A stretch of DNA of 64,000 bases, from the NCBI GenBank assembly GCA_947625775.1, contig CANQPM010000002.1:124001-188000 (forward strand), in the 5' to 3' direction. The position numbers and the translations under genes were made by a program. Below the pieces are notes generated by a model. The model was not told the DNA's origin. It was given only the letters and a program-made list of their open reading frames with translations, and did no database searches. The DNA comes from an uncultured Lachnospiraceae bacterium (lineage in GTDB: Bacteria; Bacillota; Clostridia; Lachnospirales; Lachnospiraceae). Positions 29,257 to 38,757 of this stretch are shown here, piece after piece (positions within the stretch are counted from its first letter, which is position 1; each line of letters opens with the position of its first letter).

Positions 29257-29844
29257 ATGTTAAAGAATATTGAGATTGCAGGATATGACCTGTATCATCT
29301 TGTAGCGTGCTTTTTCTTGTTCAGCATTATAGGCTGGGTGGTTGAGTCGATATATATGTCATTCTGCAACAAAAAGCTCACAAACAGGGGATTTATGACG
29401 GGACCGTTCTGTCCCATATACGGTTTTGGGGCTACGGCGGGGTACATACTTCTTCATCCGTTTGCGGATCACATAGTGCTTTTGTATCTGGCAGGGGCGC
29501 TGCTTGCCACGGTATTTGAGTTTCTGGTGGCTAAGCTTATGATTAAGCTTTTCGGCGAGGTATGGTGGGATTATAACGACAAGTTCTGCAATTACAAAGG
29601 CGTTGTGTGCCTTGAAAGCACGCTTGCATGGGGAGTGTATGCCGTCATAATCATCACGTTTTTGTTTGACAAGGTTATGAGCTTTGTAGACAAATACCCT
29701 CATTCGTGGGGGATTAAGACAATCACGCTGATATTCGTCATGGCGCTGTTTGACTTCTGCTATCATTTTGCCATGTCCGTGAAAATAAGCGATGAAAAAA
29801 GGGAGGAGCTTTCAGAGCTTTACCATAGGCTCAGAAGGAAGTAA
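29257..29844 (+). CDS. putative ABC-transporter type IV / CmpB-like membrane protein
   Basis: FSIIGWVVESIYMSFCNKKLTNRGFMTGPFCPIYGFGA ... LFGEVWWDYNDKFCNYKGVVCLESTLAWG. Confidence 0.75.
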   Translation: MLKNIEIAGYDLYHLVACFFLFSIIGWVVESIYMSFCNKKLTNRGFMTGPFCPIYGFGATAGYILLHPFADHIVLLYLAGALLATVFEFLVAKLMIKLFGEVWWDYNDKFCNYKGVVCLESTLAWGVYAVIIITFLFDKVMSFVDKYPHSWGIKTITLIFVMALFDFCYHFAMSVKISDEKREELSELYHRLRRK

Positions 29845-29972
29845 ACCAAAGGCAGTCAGTATTGTAAAATTCATTGTGGGCGGCAGCTTAAATGCCGTCC
29901 ATATTGCATAAGAAAGGCAAAAACCGCATAGATTTCTTAATAAATGGTAGTAAAACCGATAGAGGGATGCCT

Positions 29973-31148
29973 ATGTGGTTTAGGAAAAGATTATTTTGCA
30001 TACTGATGGCGTTGACGTTGGCATTGCAGATAGCAGCGTCTGATACGCTTGTCGTCAGGGCGGAAGGACCTGAGATAACGTCTCCGTCAGCTATACTTGT
30101 GGAGGCGACGACAGGCACAGTCCTGTTTGAGAAAAATCCTGATGAGGTGAGGAGCCCCGCAAGCATCACGAAAATAATGACGCTGCTGCTTACGTTTGAG
30201 GCGCTGGAGAACGGCAGGATAAAGCTTGAGGACGAGGTTGTAACAAGCGAGTACGCCATGTCTATGGGCGGTTCGCAGGTGTTTTTGGAGGCTGGCGAGG
30301 TACAGACGGTTGACACGCTTATAAAGTGTATTGCCGTGGCAAGCGGAAATGACGCGTCTGTTGCCATGGCTGAGTTTCTTGCGGGGAGTGAGGCGGACTT
30401 TGTAAACCAGATGAATGAAAAAGCGGCGCAGCTTGGAATGACTAACACTCATTTTGTCGACTGCTGCGGGCTTTCAAATGATATGGAGCACCATACTACG
30501 GCAAGGGATGTGGCGATAATGTCAAGGGAGCTGATTACAAAATATCCTCAGGTATATAATTACACGAAAATATGGCAGGAGGATATCACGCACGTCACAG
30601 GAAGGGGCAGCACGCCATTTACGCTGTCAAGCACCAACAAGCTGTTGAAACAGTACCAGTGGACCACAGGGCTGAAAACAGGCTCCACAAACCTCGCAAA
30701 GTACTGTTTTAGCGCGACGGCAAGCAAAGACGATATCAACCTTATAGCCGTGATAATGGGCGCGCCTGATCATAAGGCAAGATTCTCAGAGGCGCAGAGC
30801 CTTTTGGAATACGGCTTTGCCATGACACGGCTTTATGTAGACGAGAGCGAAAATAAGCTTTCACCTATAGCGGTAAAGGGCGGCAAGGAGGATTACGTGG
30901 AGCTTGCTCCCGAAAAGACGTTTAGGTATCTTGACACGACAGGCGCGGATTTTACCCAGATTGAAAAAAGCTTTGAGTACGGCGATGAGCTTATAGCGCC
31001 AGTAGACGAGGGCACGGCGGCAGGGCGGATTGTGTACAAATTAAACGGAAACATAATAGGCAGCGTACCCCTGCGCACAGTAAAAGGCGTGGAGAAGGCG
31101 TATTATTTTGATTACCTGAAAAGGCTTATGATGGAATACATGCTGTAA
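29973..31148 (+). CDS. D-alanyl-D-alanine carboxypeptidase (S11, DacF-like)
   Basis: SPASITKIMT (SxxK), SGNDASVAMAE (SxN), TGLKTGSTN (KTG). Confidence 0.92.
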   Translation: MWFRKRLFCILMALTLALQIAASDTLVVRAEGPEITSPSAILVEATTGTVLFEKNPDEVRSPASITKIMTLLLTFEALENGRIKLEDEVVTSEYAMSMGGSQVFLEAGEVQTVDTLIKCIAVASGNDASVAMAEFLAGSEADFVNQMNEKAAQLGMTNTHFVDCCGLSNDMEHHTTARDVAIMSRELITKYPQVYNYTKIWQEDITHVTGRGSTPFTLSSTNKLLKQYQWTTGLKTGSTNLAKYCFSATASKDDINLIAVIMGAPDHKARFSEAQSLLEYGFAMTRLYVDESENKLSPIAVKGGKEDYVELAPEKTFRYLDTTGADFTQIEKSFEYGDELIAPVDEGTAAGRIVYKLNGNIIGSVPLRTVKGVEKAYYFDYLKRLMMEYML

Positions 31149-31287
31149 GCTGCCAATTATTATAAAAAGCGGTATGTTCTGCCCAATGGCGGACAGCCGT
31201 TAAAGCCGCTGATTAGCATTGCCTGCCGTGTAAACGCTAAGTAAAGGGGCAAATGGCAGCATGCATATTTATAGAAAGGTCATTTTA

Positions 31288-32169
31288 ATGGGCAATATAT
31301 TTTGGATAATAGCTGTGGCTGTGATAGCGGCAGGCATAGGACTGCTTACAGTCGGAGTCATTGACGGCAACAGGTTTGTTGTGGTAAAGGAAGAATTTGA
31401 GCTTCCGAATATCGCAAAGGAATGTCGCTTTGTGCTTATCTCAGACCTCCACAACAAGATATACGGAAAGAAAAACGACAAGCTTATAAATGCAATAGAA
31501 AATATAAATCCCGATTTTATATTGATCGCGGGCGACTTAGTGACCTCAAGGGAAAAAGAGGACATGACGCCCGCAATCGAGCTTGTAAACACGCTCAGTA
31601 AGCATTACCACATATATTACGGAATGGGCAACCACGAAACAAAAATAAAAAGCCGCCGTGAGGATTTTGGAGATATGTTTGACGTGCTCAAAAAAAGCAT
31701 TGACAGCCCAAATGTCACTATGCTTGAAAATGAGTGTGTCATACTTTCCGATTACAATATAGCCCTCACGGGGCTTGAGCTTGATTTGGAATATTTCGCG
31801 CATTTCAGAAAAAAGCCCATGGCAGAAGATTACTTAAACACTACAATAGGAAAGCCGCGCCGTGGACGCTGCAATATACTTATCGCGCACAATCCCGATT
31901 ATTTTGAAGAATACTCCGACTGGGGCGCAGACTTGGTTCTCTCGGGACACATTCACGGCGGCATCATGCGCCTTCCAGTCCTCGGCGGAGTAATAGCCCC
32001 CTCATACAGACTTTTCCCCAAATACGACGGAGGCATATTCAAAGAAAAAAATTCAACAATGCTCCTCAGCAGAGGCATAGGCTCACACACCATTCCGTTA
32101 AGGTTTTTCAACCCCGCAGAACTCCACGCCGTTACAATAAAACCTGCTGAAAAACCTGCTGAAACATAG
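31288..32169 (+). CDS. metallophosphoesterase (YkuE-like)
   Basis: LISDLHNKIYG, IAGDLVTS, GMGNHE, GHIHGG. Confidence 0.9.
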   Translation: MGNIFWIIAVAVIAAGIGLLTVGVIDGNRFVVVKEEFELPNIAKECRFVLISDLHNKIYGKKNDKLINAIENINPDFILIAGDLVTSREKEDMTPAIELVNTLSKHYHIYYGMGNHETKIKSRREDFGDMFDVLKKSIDSPNVTMLENECVILSDYNIALTGLELDLEYFAHFRKKPMAEDYLNTTIGKPRRGRCNILIAHNPDYFEEYSDWGADLVLSGHIHGGIMRLPVLGGVIAPSYRLFPKYDGGIFKEKNSTMLLSRGIGSHTIPLRFFNPAELHAVTIKPAEKPAET

Positions 32170-32186
32170 GACACGCCAAAACCCTA

Positions 32187-32351
32187 GCCCGAGCAGGATA
32201 TATATCCCATGAAGACCTTTGGGGAGCGTCGGCACTTAGTGAGACGAGCCGTAAAAGCGTAGCTCCTTTTACGGCGCAGCCGAACTTAGTGTCCGCTACG
32301 CTTCCCACTAAGCGCAAGCGGGTCTGAATGGGATATATATCCTGCTCGGGC
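32187..32351 (-). repeat. family B palindromic element, copy B2 (inverted relative to B1)
   Basis: Perfect 24-bp outer stem GCCCGAGCAGGATATATATCCCAT; internal sequence aligns to the reverse complement of B1; apical CCGTAAAAG-GAGCTACG-CTTTTACGG. Confidence 0.95.
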
Positions 32352-32479
32352 GACCGCATTAATCACACACTCATTAAAAACAACATAACCAAAAACAACA
32401 GTTTGCCTTGCACTTTTTCCAAAATTTATGTAGAATAAAAAAAGCGCTGATAAAAACTGCAGACAAAGGATTGAAAAAA

Positions 32480-33229
32480 ATGGCAATATCCGTAAAGCTT
32501 GAAGTATTTGAAGGTCCTCTTGACCTTCTGCTTCACCTTATAGAAAAAAACAAAATAGACATATACGACATTCCAATAGTCGTGATAACAGAGCAGTACC
32601 TCGATTACATCAAGCAGATGGAAACAGAGGACATGAACATAATGAGCGAGTTTCTAGTCATGGCGGCGACACTCCTCGACATAAAATGCCGAATGTTGCT
32701 GCCAAAGGAGGTAAACGAGGAAGGCGAGGAGGAAGATCCAAGAGCCGAGCTTGTCCAAAAGCTGTTGGAATACAAAATGTATAAGTATATGGCGATTGAA
32801 CTTAGGGACAAGCAGGTAGACGCTGCCAAAAGCTGGTACAAAAAGCCCATGCTCCCCAAGGAGGTGCAGGATTACCAGTATCCGATAGATTACGCGGAGC
32901 TTATAGGCGACATGACGCTTGCAAAGCTCCACGAGATTTTCAAGCAGGCGATTAAACGTCAGGAGGACAAGATAGATCCCATCAGAAGCAAATTTGGCAC
33001 GATAGAGAAAGACGAAATAAATCTCGAAGAAAAGCAAGGCTACATAGAAGAATATGTCAGAAACCATAAGCGTTTCAGCTTTAGAAAGCTTTTGGAGCGC
33101 CAGGGCAGCAAAATGGAAGTGATAGTGACATTTCTCGCAGTGCTGGAAATGATGAAGCAGGGCATCATTGAAATAGAGCAGGAGGACACCTTCTCCGACA
33201 TAATAATCACATCAAGCATTGCAGCATAA
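32480..33229 (+). CDS. scpA: segregation and condensation protein A
   Basis: KLEVFEGPLDLLLHLIEKNKIDIYDIPI. Confidence 0.96.
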   Translation: MAISVKLEVFEGPLDLLLHLIEKNKIDIYDIPIVVITEQYLDYIKQMETEDMNIMSEFLVMAATLLDIKCRMLLPKEVNEEGEEEDPRAELVQKLLEYKMYKYMAIELRDKQVDAAKSWYKKPMLPKEVQDYQYPIDYAELIGDMTLAKLHEIFKQAIKRQEDKIDPIRSKFGTIEKDEINLEEKQGYIEEYVRNHKRFSFRKLLERQGSKMEVIVTFLAVLEMMKQGIIEIEQEDTFSDIIITSSIAA

Positions 33230-33345
33230 GTGCGGATAACCGCCATAAGCCAATGGCATAGATGCATTTAAAAATTCGGATTTAGCCTGTGAGCTTTCAA
33301 GGCAGGAGGCTTATATTTGGTATAGCTGAAAGGTTGTGTATATAT

Positions 33346-33915
33346 TTGGATAAGGATAAAATAGAAGCGGTTATTGAGGCTGTGCTTTTTGCAATGGGCG
33401 ATTCCGTGGAAATGTCAAAGCTTGCCTATGTGCTTGAAATGACAGAGATAGAAATACGCGCGATAATCGCCGACATGAACATCAAATATGAAAAAGAGGA
33501 CAGGGGAATATGCATAGTGGAGCTCGACAACGCCTTTCAGCTCTGCACTAAGCCCGAACTGTACGAATATCTGATAAAAGTGGCAAAAGCGCCGCGAAAA
33601 TACGTCATGTCGGACACGCTTTTGGAAACCCTGTCAATAATAGCGTACAAGCAGCCAGTGACAAGGCTTGAGGTTGAGAAGATAAGGGGCGTAAGCAGCG
33701 ACCATGCGATAAACCGCCTGATGGAATATAATCTCATACAGGAGCTTGGCAGGCTCGATGCCCCAGGGCGTCCGCTGCTTTTCGGCACGACGGAGGAGTT
33801 TTTGAGAACATTCGGCGTCAAATCGCTCGGCGACCTGCCTACGCTCAATCCCGACCAGCTTGAAGATTTCAAAAAGCAGGCTGAGGAGGAGGCGGATTTA
33901 AAGGTTGATATTTAA
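33346..33915 (+). CDS. scpB: segregation and condensation protein B
   Basis: IEAVIEAVLFAMGD ... LETLSIIAYKQPVTRLEVEKIRGVSSDHAI; start (TTG 33346 or GTG 33289) uncertain. Confidence 0.94.
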   Translation: MDKDKIEAVIEAVLFAMGDSVEMSKLAYVLEMTEIEIRAIIADMNIKYEKEDRGICIVELDNAFQLCTKPELYEYLIKVAKAPRKYVMSDTLLETLSIIAYKQPVTRLEVEKIRGVSSDHAINRLMEYNLIQELGRLDAPGRPLLFGTTEEFLRTFGVKSLGDLPTLNPDQLEDFKKQAEEEADLKVDI

Positions 33916-34013
33916 ATTTGTGCTTAGTCACAAATTCGCATGTACATCAAGAATTGGGGATTAGTGTGAAAAATAAATTTTTCACACTGTGCGTCAAGAA
34001 TGGGGGGATTAGT

Positions 34014-34637
34014 ATGCGCGAGGGAAAGATATGCGTGCTTGGCGTGGCGGGCGGCTCGGCGTCAGGCAAGACCACAATCATCAAAAAACTGAGAGAGTAT
34101 TTCGGAGATGGGATTGCCGTCATAAGCCATGACAGCTACTATAAAGCGCATGATGAAATGCCCTATGAGGAGCGCTGCAGGCTGAACTATGACCACCCCG
34201 ATTCATTTGAGTCCGACAAGATGGCGGAGGACATACGTAGGCTTATCAAAGGCTACAGCATAGATATGCCCGTATATGACTACCGCATACACAACCGCTC
34301 AAAAGAAACGGTAAAGATAGAGCCTAAGCCTGTCATCATTATGGAGGGCATACTGGTGCTTGAAAACCGTGAGCTTAGGGATTTGATGGACATAAAAATT
34401 TTTGTCGATACTGACGCGGATGAGCGTCTGATGCGCCGCATAAAGCGTGACATGGCGGAACGCGGGCGCAGCATAGAGTCCATTATCGACCAATACAGCC
34501 AGACTGTAAAGCCGATGCATGAGGAGTTTGTCGAGCCGTCAAAAAAATATGCAGACATCATTATACCGCGCGGTGGCGAAAACATCGCAGGGCTTGATAT
34601 GCTGACTACGTATCTAAGAAAAAAGCTCAATGAGTAA
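34014..34637 (+). CDS. udk: uridine kinase family protein
   Basis: GVAGGSASGKTTIIKKL, ISHDSYYKAHDEMPYEERCRLNYDHPDSFE; alternative in-frame GTG at 33966. Confidence 0.9.
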   Translation: MREGKICVLGVAGGSASGKTTIIKKLREYFGDGIAVISHDSYYKAHDEMPYEERCRLNYDHPDSFESDKMAEDIRRLIKGYSIDMPVYDYRIHNRSKETVKIEPKPVIIMEGILVLENRELRDLMDIKIFVDTDADERLMRRIKRDMAERGRSIESIIDQYSQTVKPMHEEFVEPSKKYADIIIPRGGENIAGLDMLTTYLRKKLNE

Positions 34638-35385
34638 ACGCGTCTTCCCAGTTGTTTCTGAAATGCTTATCGCGGTACTTTGCGGGGGTTATGCCCTCGT
34701 ATTTCTTAAACACCTGTATAAAGTGGCTTTGTGACGAAAAGGCGAGATAATTGGCTATGTCAGTGGCGCTGTAGTCCGAATAGCACAGCAGGTTTTTTGC
34801 CTTTTCAAGCTTCTGCAGCATGATGTATTCGCTTATGGACATACCGATTTCCTTAAAAAACAGCTTTGACAAATAGCTTTCCGAGAGCTTTACATGATCT
34901 GCAAGCTGCTTTAGGGTGATGCGACTGTGTATATGGCTGTAAATATAGTCCATGCACAGCACAATCGGCTTTGACAGTATCTGGCTTTTTTTCAGGGTGA
35001 GCATTTTGTTGCAGAAGTCAAGGCTCATATTTTGGTGTATTTCCTCTATTTCCGTAATGCTTTTGCAGGAATCCATTTTCCTTATGTAAAAATCGCTCAG
35101 GCTGTACGCCCTTTCCTGCTCCATTCCCTTGTCCACGCAGTAGCGCGTGATAAGGGCGGCGGTGATGACAAAATGATACCTGATGTTCTGCAGGGAATTT
35201 TCCGAGAGAATGCCCATTCCGTTTGGATTTGTGAAGGTGTGCGAGGAAAGGTTTTCCGTCACGGCTTCGATATTTCCCTCTGAAACAGCGATATAAAAAT
35301 TAAATTCGTCTTCTATGGGGCGGTGTGCCCTGGCTATTTCGTGCTGTATAAATTCATCTTTGTACCATTCTTTCTGTATATCCAT
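34627..35385 (-). CDS. AraC family transcriptional regulator
   Basis: C-terminal double HTH: ITLKQLADHVKLSESYLSKLFFKEIGMSISEYIMLQKLEKAKNLL...FSSQSHFIQVFKKYEGITPAKYR. Confidence 0.92.
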   Translation of the reverse strand: MDIQKEWYKDEFIQHEIARAHRPIEDEFNFYIAVSEGNIEAVTENLSSHTFTNPNGMGILSENSLQNIRYHFVITAALITRYCVDKGMEQERAYSLSDFYIRKMDSCKSITEIEEIHQNMSLDFCNKMLTLKKSQILSKPIVLCMDYIYSHIHSRITLKQLADHVKLSESYLSKLFFKEIGMSISEYIMLQKLEKAKNLLCYSDYSATDIANYLAFSSQSHFIQVFKKYEGITPAKYRDKHFRNNWEDAFTH

Positions 35386-35693
35386 AACAATCCCTCCGTA
35401 CTATTTTAATGTGCTGATTATAAGATAGCATTATTTTGATATTATGGCAAATAATATATAAAAAAATTTCAAAATTTTTGAAACGATGTCAATATCATTA
35501 TATTTAAGACATTAAAATGATGTATGCAATACGAAAGTATCTATATAATAACCACAACAGCAGGTTGTGATACGGCAATCAGATATTGATGGCAAATCAG
35601 ATATGAGCGTCATTATATTGCGTATCATGGCATTGCGCATTTGCAGTTGTTTGGCAGTTTATATCAGTTTAATTTAAGAAACGGAGGATTTCA

Positions 35694-38399
35694 ATGAAAA
35701 AAATAGAATTTATTGACAATTATGGCGGATTCAGACTGGAAAATCCAGAGCAGCTAAGCTACCTGTATTTTCCGATTGCGGGTGAGACGGGCGTGATGGG
35801 CAGCATTACGCCTGAGCTTGGCGGCGACAGCAAGACAAGCCAGAATACATTTCTGCTGGAGCCTGTGACCTGCGAGAGCTTACATAACAATAAATCGACA
35901 AGGAATTTCTGGGTAAAGCTTGACGGCGGAGAATACTGGTCCGCGACAGGAGTAAGCTCTGGACAGCAGGCGGAAAAATTTAAGAAGGACAAAGAAAAAA
36001 CAAGCTTGGAGGCTGGTCTTTTGTACCAGACTGTGCGCCGCAAATCAGATAAGCTGCAGCTTGAAAGCGAGATAACCTCATTTGTGCCGTACAGAGGCAT
36101 GAAAACAGAATTGACTAAGATAGTCATAAAAAACTGCGCGGACACGCCAAGGAGCATACAGGGCATATGCGCCGTGCCTATCTATGGCAGAAGCGCTGAC
36201 AACATCCGCGACCACAGAAACGTCACAAGCATGCTGAACAGGATATATACAATGGGCTACGGCGTGGCGGTGAACCCGACGCTGACCTTTGACGAGAGGG
36301 GACACAAGATAAATCAGGTTGTGTACGGCGTGTTTGGAAGCTGCGGCGGAGAGCGGCCAGTCGGCTTTTATCCGACAGTTGATGATTTTATAGGTGAAGG
36401 CGGTAGCTTTGAAAATCCGCGTGCGGTGACAGACGGGGCGCTTCCCGTGACGGCGTCAGGGCAGGAGATAGACGGCTACGAGGCCATGGGCGGTTTGGAA
36501 TTTGCCCCCGTAATTGTGAAAGCAGGGGAAAGCATTACCTTTATTATGGCGCTTTCGTATGGCGACGGGACAGTGGAGGAGCTTGAAGCAGACACGGTAA
36601 AGCTGCTTGGCGAAGGCGCATTTGACGATTTGCTCGAAGATACGAAAAAACATTGGAGAGAGATAAATAATATCAGCTACAGCTCGGCGGATAAATATTT
36701 TGACAAGTGGATTTACTGGGTTAATTTCCAGCCTGTATTGAGGAGAATTTACGGTTGCTCATTTCTGCCGCACCATGATTACGGAAAAGGCGGCAGGGGC
36801 TGGCGCGATTTGTGGCAGGACTGTCTTGCGCTGCTGCTTATGAACCCCGACGGCGTAAGGGAAATGCTGCGCAACAATTTCTGCGGCGTGAGAATTGACG
36901 GAACAAACGCGACAATTATAGGCAGCGGGCAGGGAGAGTTTATCGCGGACAGGAACGGCATAGCGCGCGTGTGGATGGACCACGGCGTATGGCCGTTTAT
37001 CACGACAAAGCTCTATCTTGACGAGACAGGCGACTACGGCTTTTTGTTCGAGGAGATACCTTATTTTAAAGATAAAATCATATGCAGGGGCGAGGCGGCT
37101 GACGAGCTGTGGAATGAGCAGCAGGGTTGTAACCAGATGGACCCCTTTGCAAAGGAATACAAAGGGACAGTGCTGGAGCATATTTTAGTCGAGCTTCTGA
37201 CTTCATTCTATGACGTCGGCGAGCACAACCATATCCGCATACGCGGAGCAGACTGGAATGACGCGCTTGATATGGCAAAGGAGCGCGGAGAGAGCGTAGC
37301 GTTTACAATGATGTACGGCAGGAATATGCGTCAGTTGTGCGAGGTGCTTTCTGCGGCAAAGGAGCTTTTAGGCATTGAAAAGGTATCAATATTGAAAGAA
37401 ATATCAATGCTTTTGGGCGATAAGGACTGGTGCTATGATAACGTCTCCGCAAAGCAGTCGCTGCTGAAAAAATACTCTGACACATGCAGCCATGAAGTAA
37501 GCGGCGAAAAGGACGAAATCGCTATTGACAAACTAATTGAAAATCTTTCAGGCAAAGCAGACTGGATAACAGAAAACGTGCAGCGGCAGGAATGGCTTAG
37601 CGAAGACAGCACAACAGGCTGGTTTAACGGCTATTACGATAATGACGGACAGCAGCTCGAACGCGCCGCGTCAAACGGCAATTCACAGATTATGCTCACA
37701 AGCCAAGTATTCGCCATTATGTCAGGCGTCGCATCAGATGAGCAGACAAAAAGCATTGTAAAAGCAGCCGACAAATATCTGTATGAGCCGTCAGTCGGAG
37801 GCTACAGGCTTAACACTGATTTTCACGAGGTTAAGCTTAATATGGGGCGCATGTTCGGCTTTGCATACGGACAAAAGGAAAATGGCGCAGTATTCAGCCA
37901 TATGGCGGTTATGTACGCAAAAGCGCTTTATGAACGTGGCTTCATCAAAGAAGGCTATAAAGTCATAAACAGCCTCTACAGCCACGCAGGCGACATAGAA
38001 CATTCACGCATCTATCCAGGCATTCCCGAATACTTCATGCCAAACGGCAGAGGCGTGTATCATTACCTCACAGGCGCGGCAAGCTGGCTGCTGCTCACAG
38101 TGCTGACAGAAATATACGGCATAAAAGGACTAAACGGAAACCTCATGCTGTCGCCAAAGCTTCTGGCAGAGCAGTTTGACAACGAAGGAAAAGCAAGCGT
38201 CAAATGCAAATTTTCAGGCAGGAGCATAATCGTCACTTACATAAATAAGGACAAACGCGAATATGGTAGCTACAGCATAAAGAAAGTCAGCATCAACGGA
38301 AAAGAATATTCAAATATGAAAAATTCTGTAATTTCAAGGAAGGAGATTTTGAGCCTTGACGAAAATGCAGATAATGAAATCTTAGTAGAGCTTGGCTAA
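35694..38399 (+). CDS. GH94-family glycoside phosphorylase (beta-glucobiose phosphorylase-like)
   Basis: WRDLWQDCLALLLMNPDGVREML, RGADWNDALDMAKERGESVAFTM, PEYFMPNGRGVYHYLTGAASWLLLTVL. Confidence 0.85.
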   Translation: MKKIEFIDNYGGFRLENPEQLSYLYFPIAGETGVMGSITPELGGDSKTSQNTFLLEPVTCESLHNNKSTRNFWVKLDGGEYWSATGVSSGQQAEKFKKDKEKTSLEAGLLYQTVRRKSDKLQLESEITSFVPYRGMKTELTKIVIKNCADTPRSIQGICAVPIYGRSADNIRDHRNVTSMLNRIYTMGYGVAVNPTLTFDERGHKINQVVYGVFGSCGGERPVGFYPTVDDFIGEGGSFENPRAVTDGALPVTASGQEIDGYEAMGGLEFAPVIVKAGESITFIMALSYGDGTVEELEADTVKLLGEGAFDDLLEDTKKHWREINNISYSSADKYFDKWIYWVNFQPVLRRIYGCSFLPHHDYGKGGRGWRDLWQDCLALLLMNPDGVREMLRNNFCGVRIDGTNATIIGSGQGEFIADRNGIARVWMDHGVWPFITTKLYLDETGDYGFLFEEIPYFKDKIICRGEAADELWNEQQGCNQMDPFAKEYKGTVLEHILVELLTSFYDVGEHNHIRIRGADWNDALDMAKERGESVAFTMMYGRNMRQLCEVLSAAKELLGIEKVSILKEISMLLGDKDWCYDNVSAKQSLLKKYSDTCSHEVSGEKDEIAIDKLIENLSGKADWITENVQRQEWLSEDSTTGWFNGYYDNDGQQLERAASNGNSQIMLTSQVFAIMSGVASDEQTKSIVKAADKYLYEPSVGGYRLNTDFHEVKLNMGRMFGFAYGQKENGAVFSHMAVMYAKALYERGFIKEGYKVINSLYSHAGDIEHSRIYPGIPEYFMPNGRGVYHYLTGAASWLLLTVLTEIYGIKGLNGNLMLSPKLLAEQFDNEGKASVKCKFSGRSIIVTYINKDKREYGSYSIKKVSINGKEYSNMKNSVISRKEILSLDENADNEILVELG

Positions 38400-38468
38400 G
38401 CAATTGTATCATATGTTGTCAGCGGAATGTATATAGAGATATTTACGGGACTTTATTTCGATAACGTA

Positions 38469-38548
38469 GAGTTTGGGTGAAATATACAAAACAAGCGACG
38501 ATTCGCATCGCGCACCAAGTCGCGGTTTTGTATATTTCGCACAAACTC
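38469..38548 (-). repeat. family C palindromic element, copy C3 (inverted relative to C1/C2)
   Basis: GAGTTTGGGTGAAATATACAAAA / TTTTGTATATTTCGCACAAACTC; inner AGCGACGATTCGCATCGCGCACCAAGTCGC; flank ATAACGTA. Confidence 0.9.
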
Positions 38549-38616
38549 GGACGGTTGAAAACACGTTCCGCAATTACCAAACACAAAGGATTTTTTAAGT
38601 CCTATTCGATAACGTA

Positions 38617-38694
38617 GAATTTAGGCGAAATATATAAAATAAGCAGTGCCTTGCGCAGCACCGCACTGCGTTTTTATATATTTTGACTAAATTC
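38617..38694 (-). repeat. family C palindromic element, copy C4 (tandem with C3)
   Basis: GAATTTAGGCGAAATATATAAAA / TTTTATATATTTTGACTAAATTC; inner GCAGTGC/GCACTGC; flank ATAACGTA; 3' flank GAAAACATTCCACAATTACC matches C3 flank. Confidence 0.9.
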
Positions 38695-38757
38695 GAACGG
38701 TTTAGAAAACATTCCACAATTACCTATATAAATATAACACAGAGAGGGGCATAAAAC

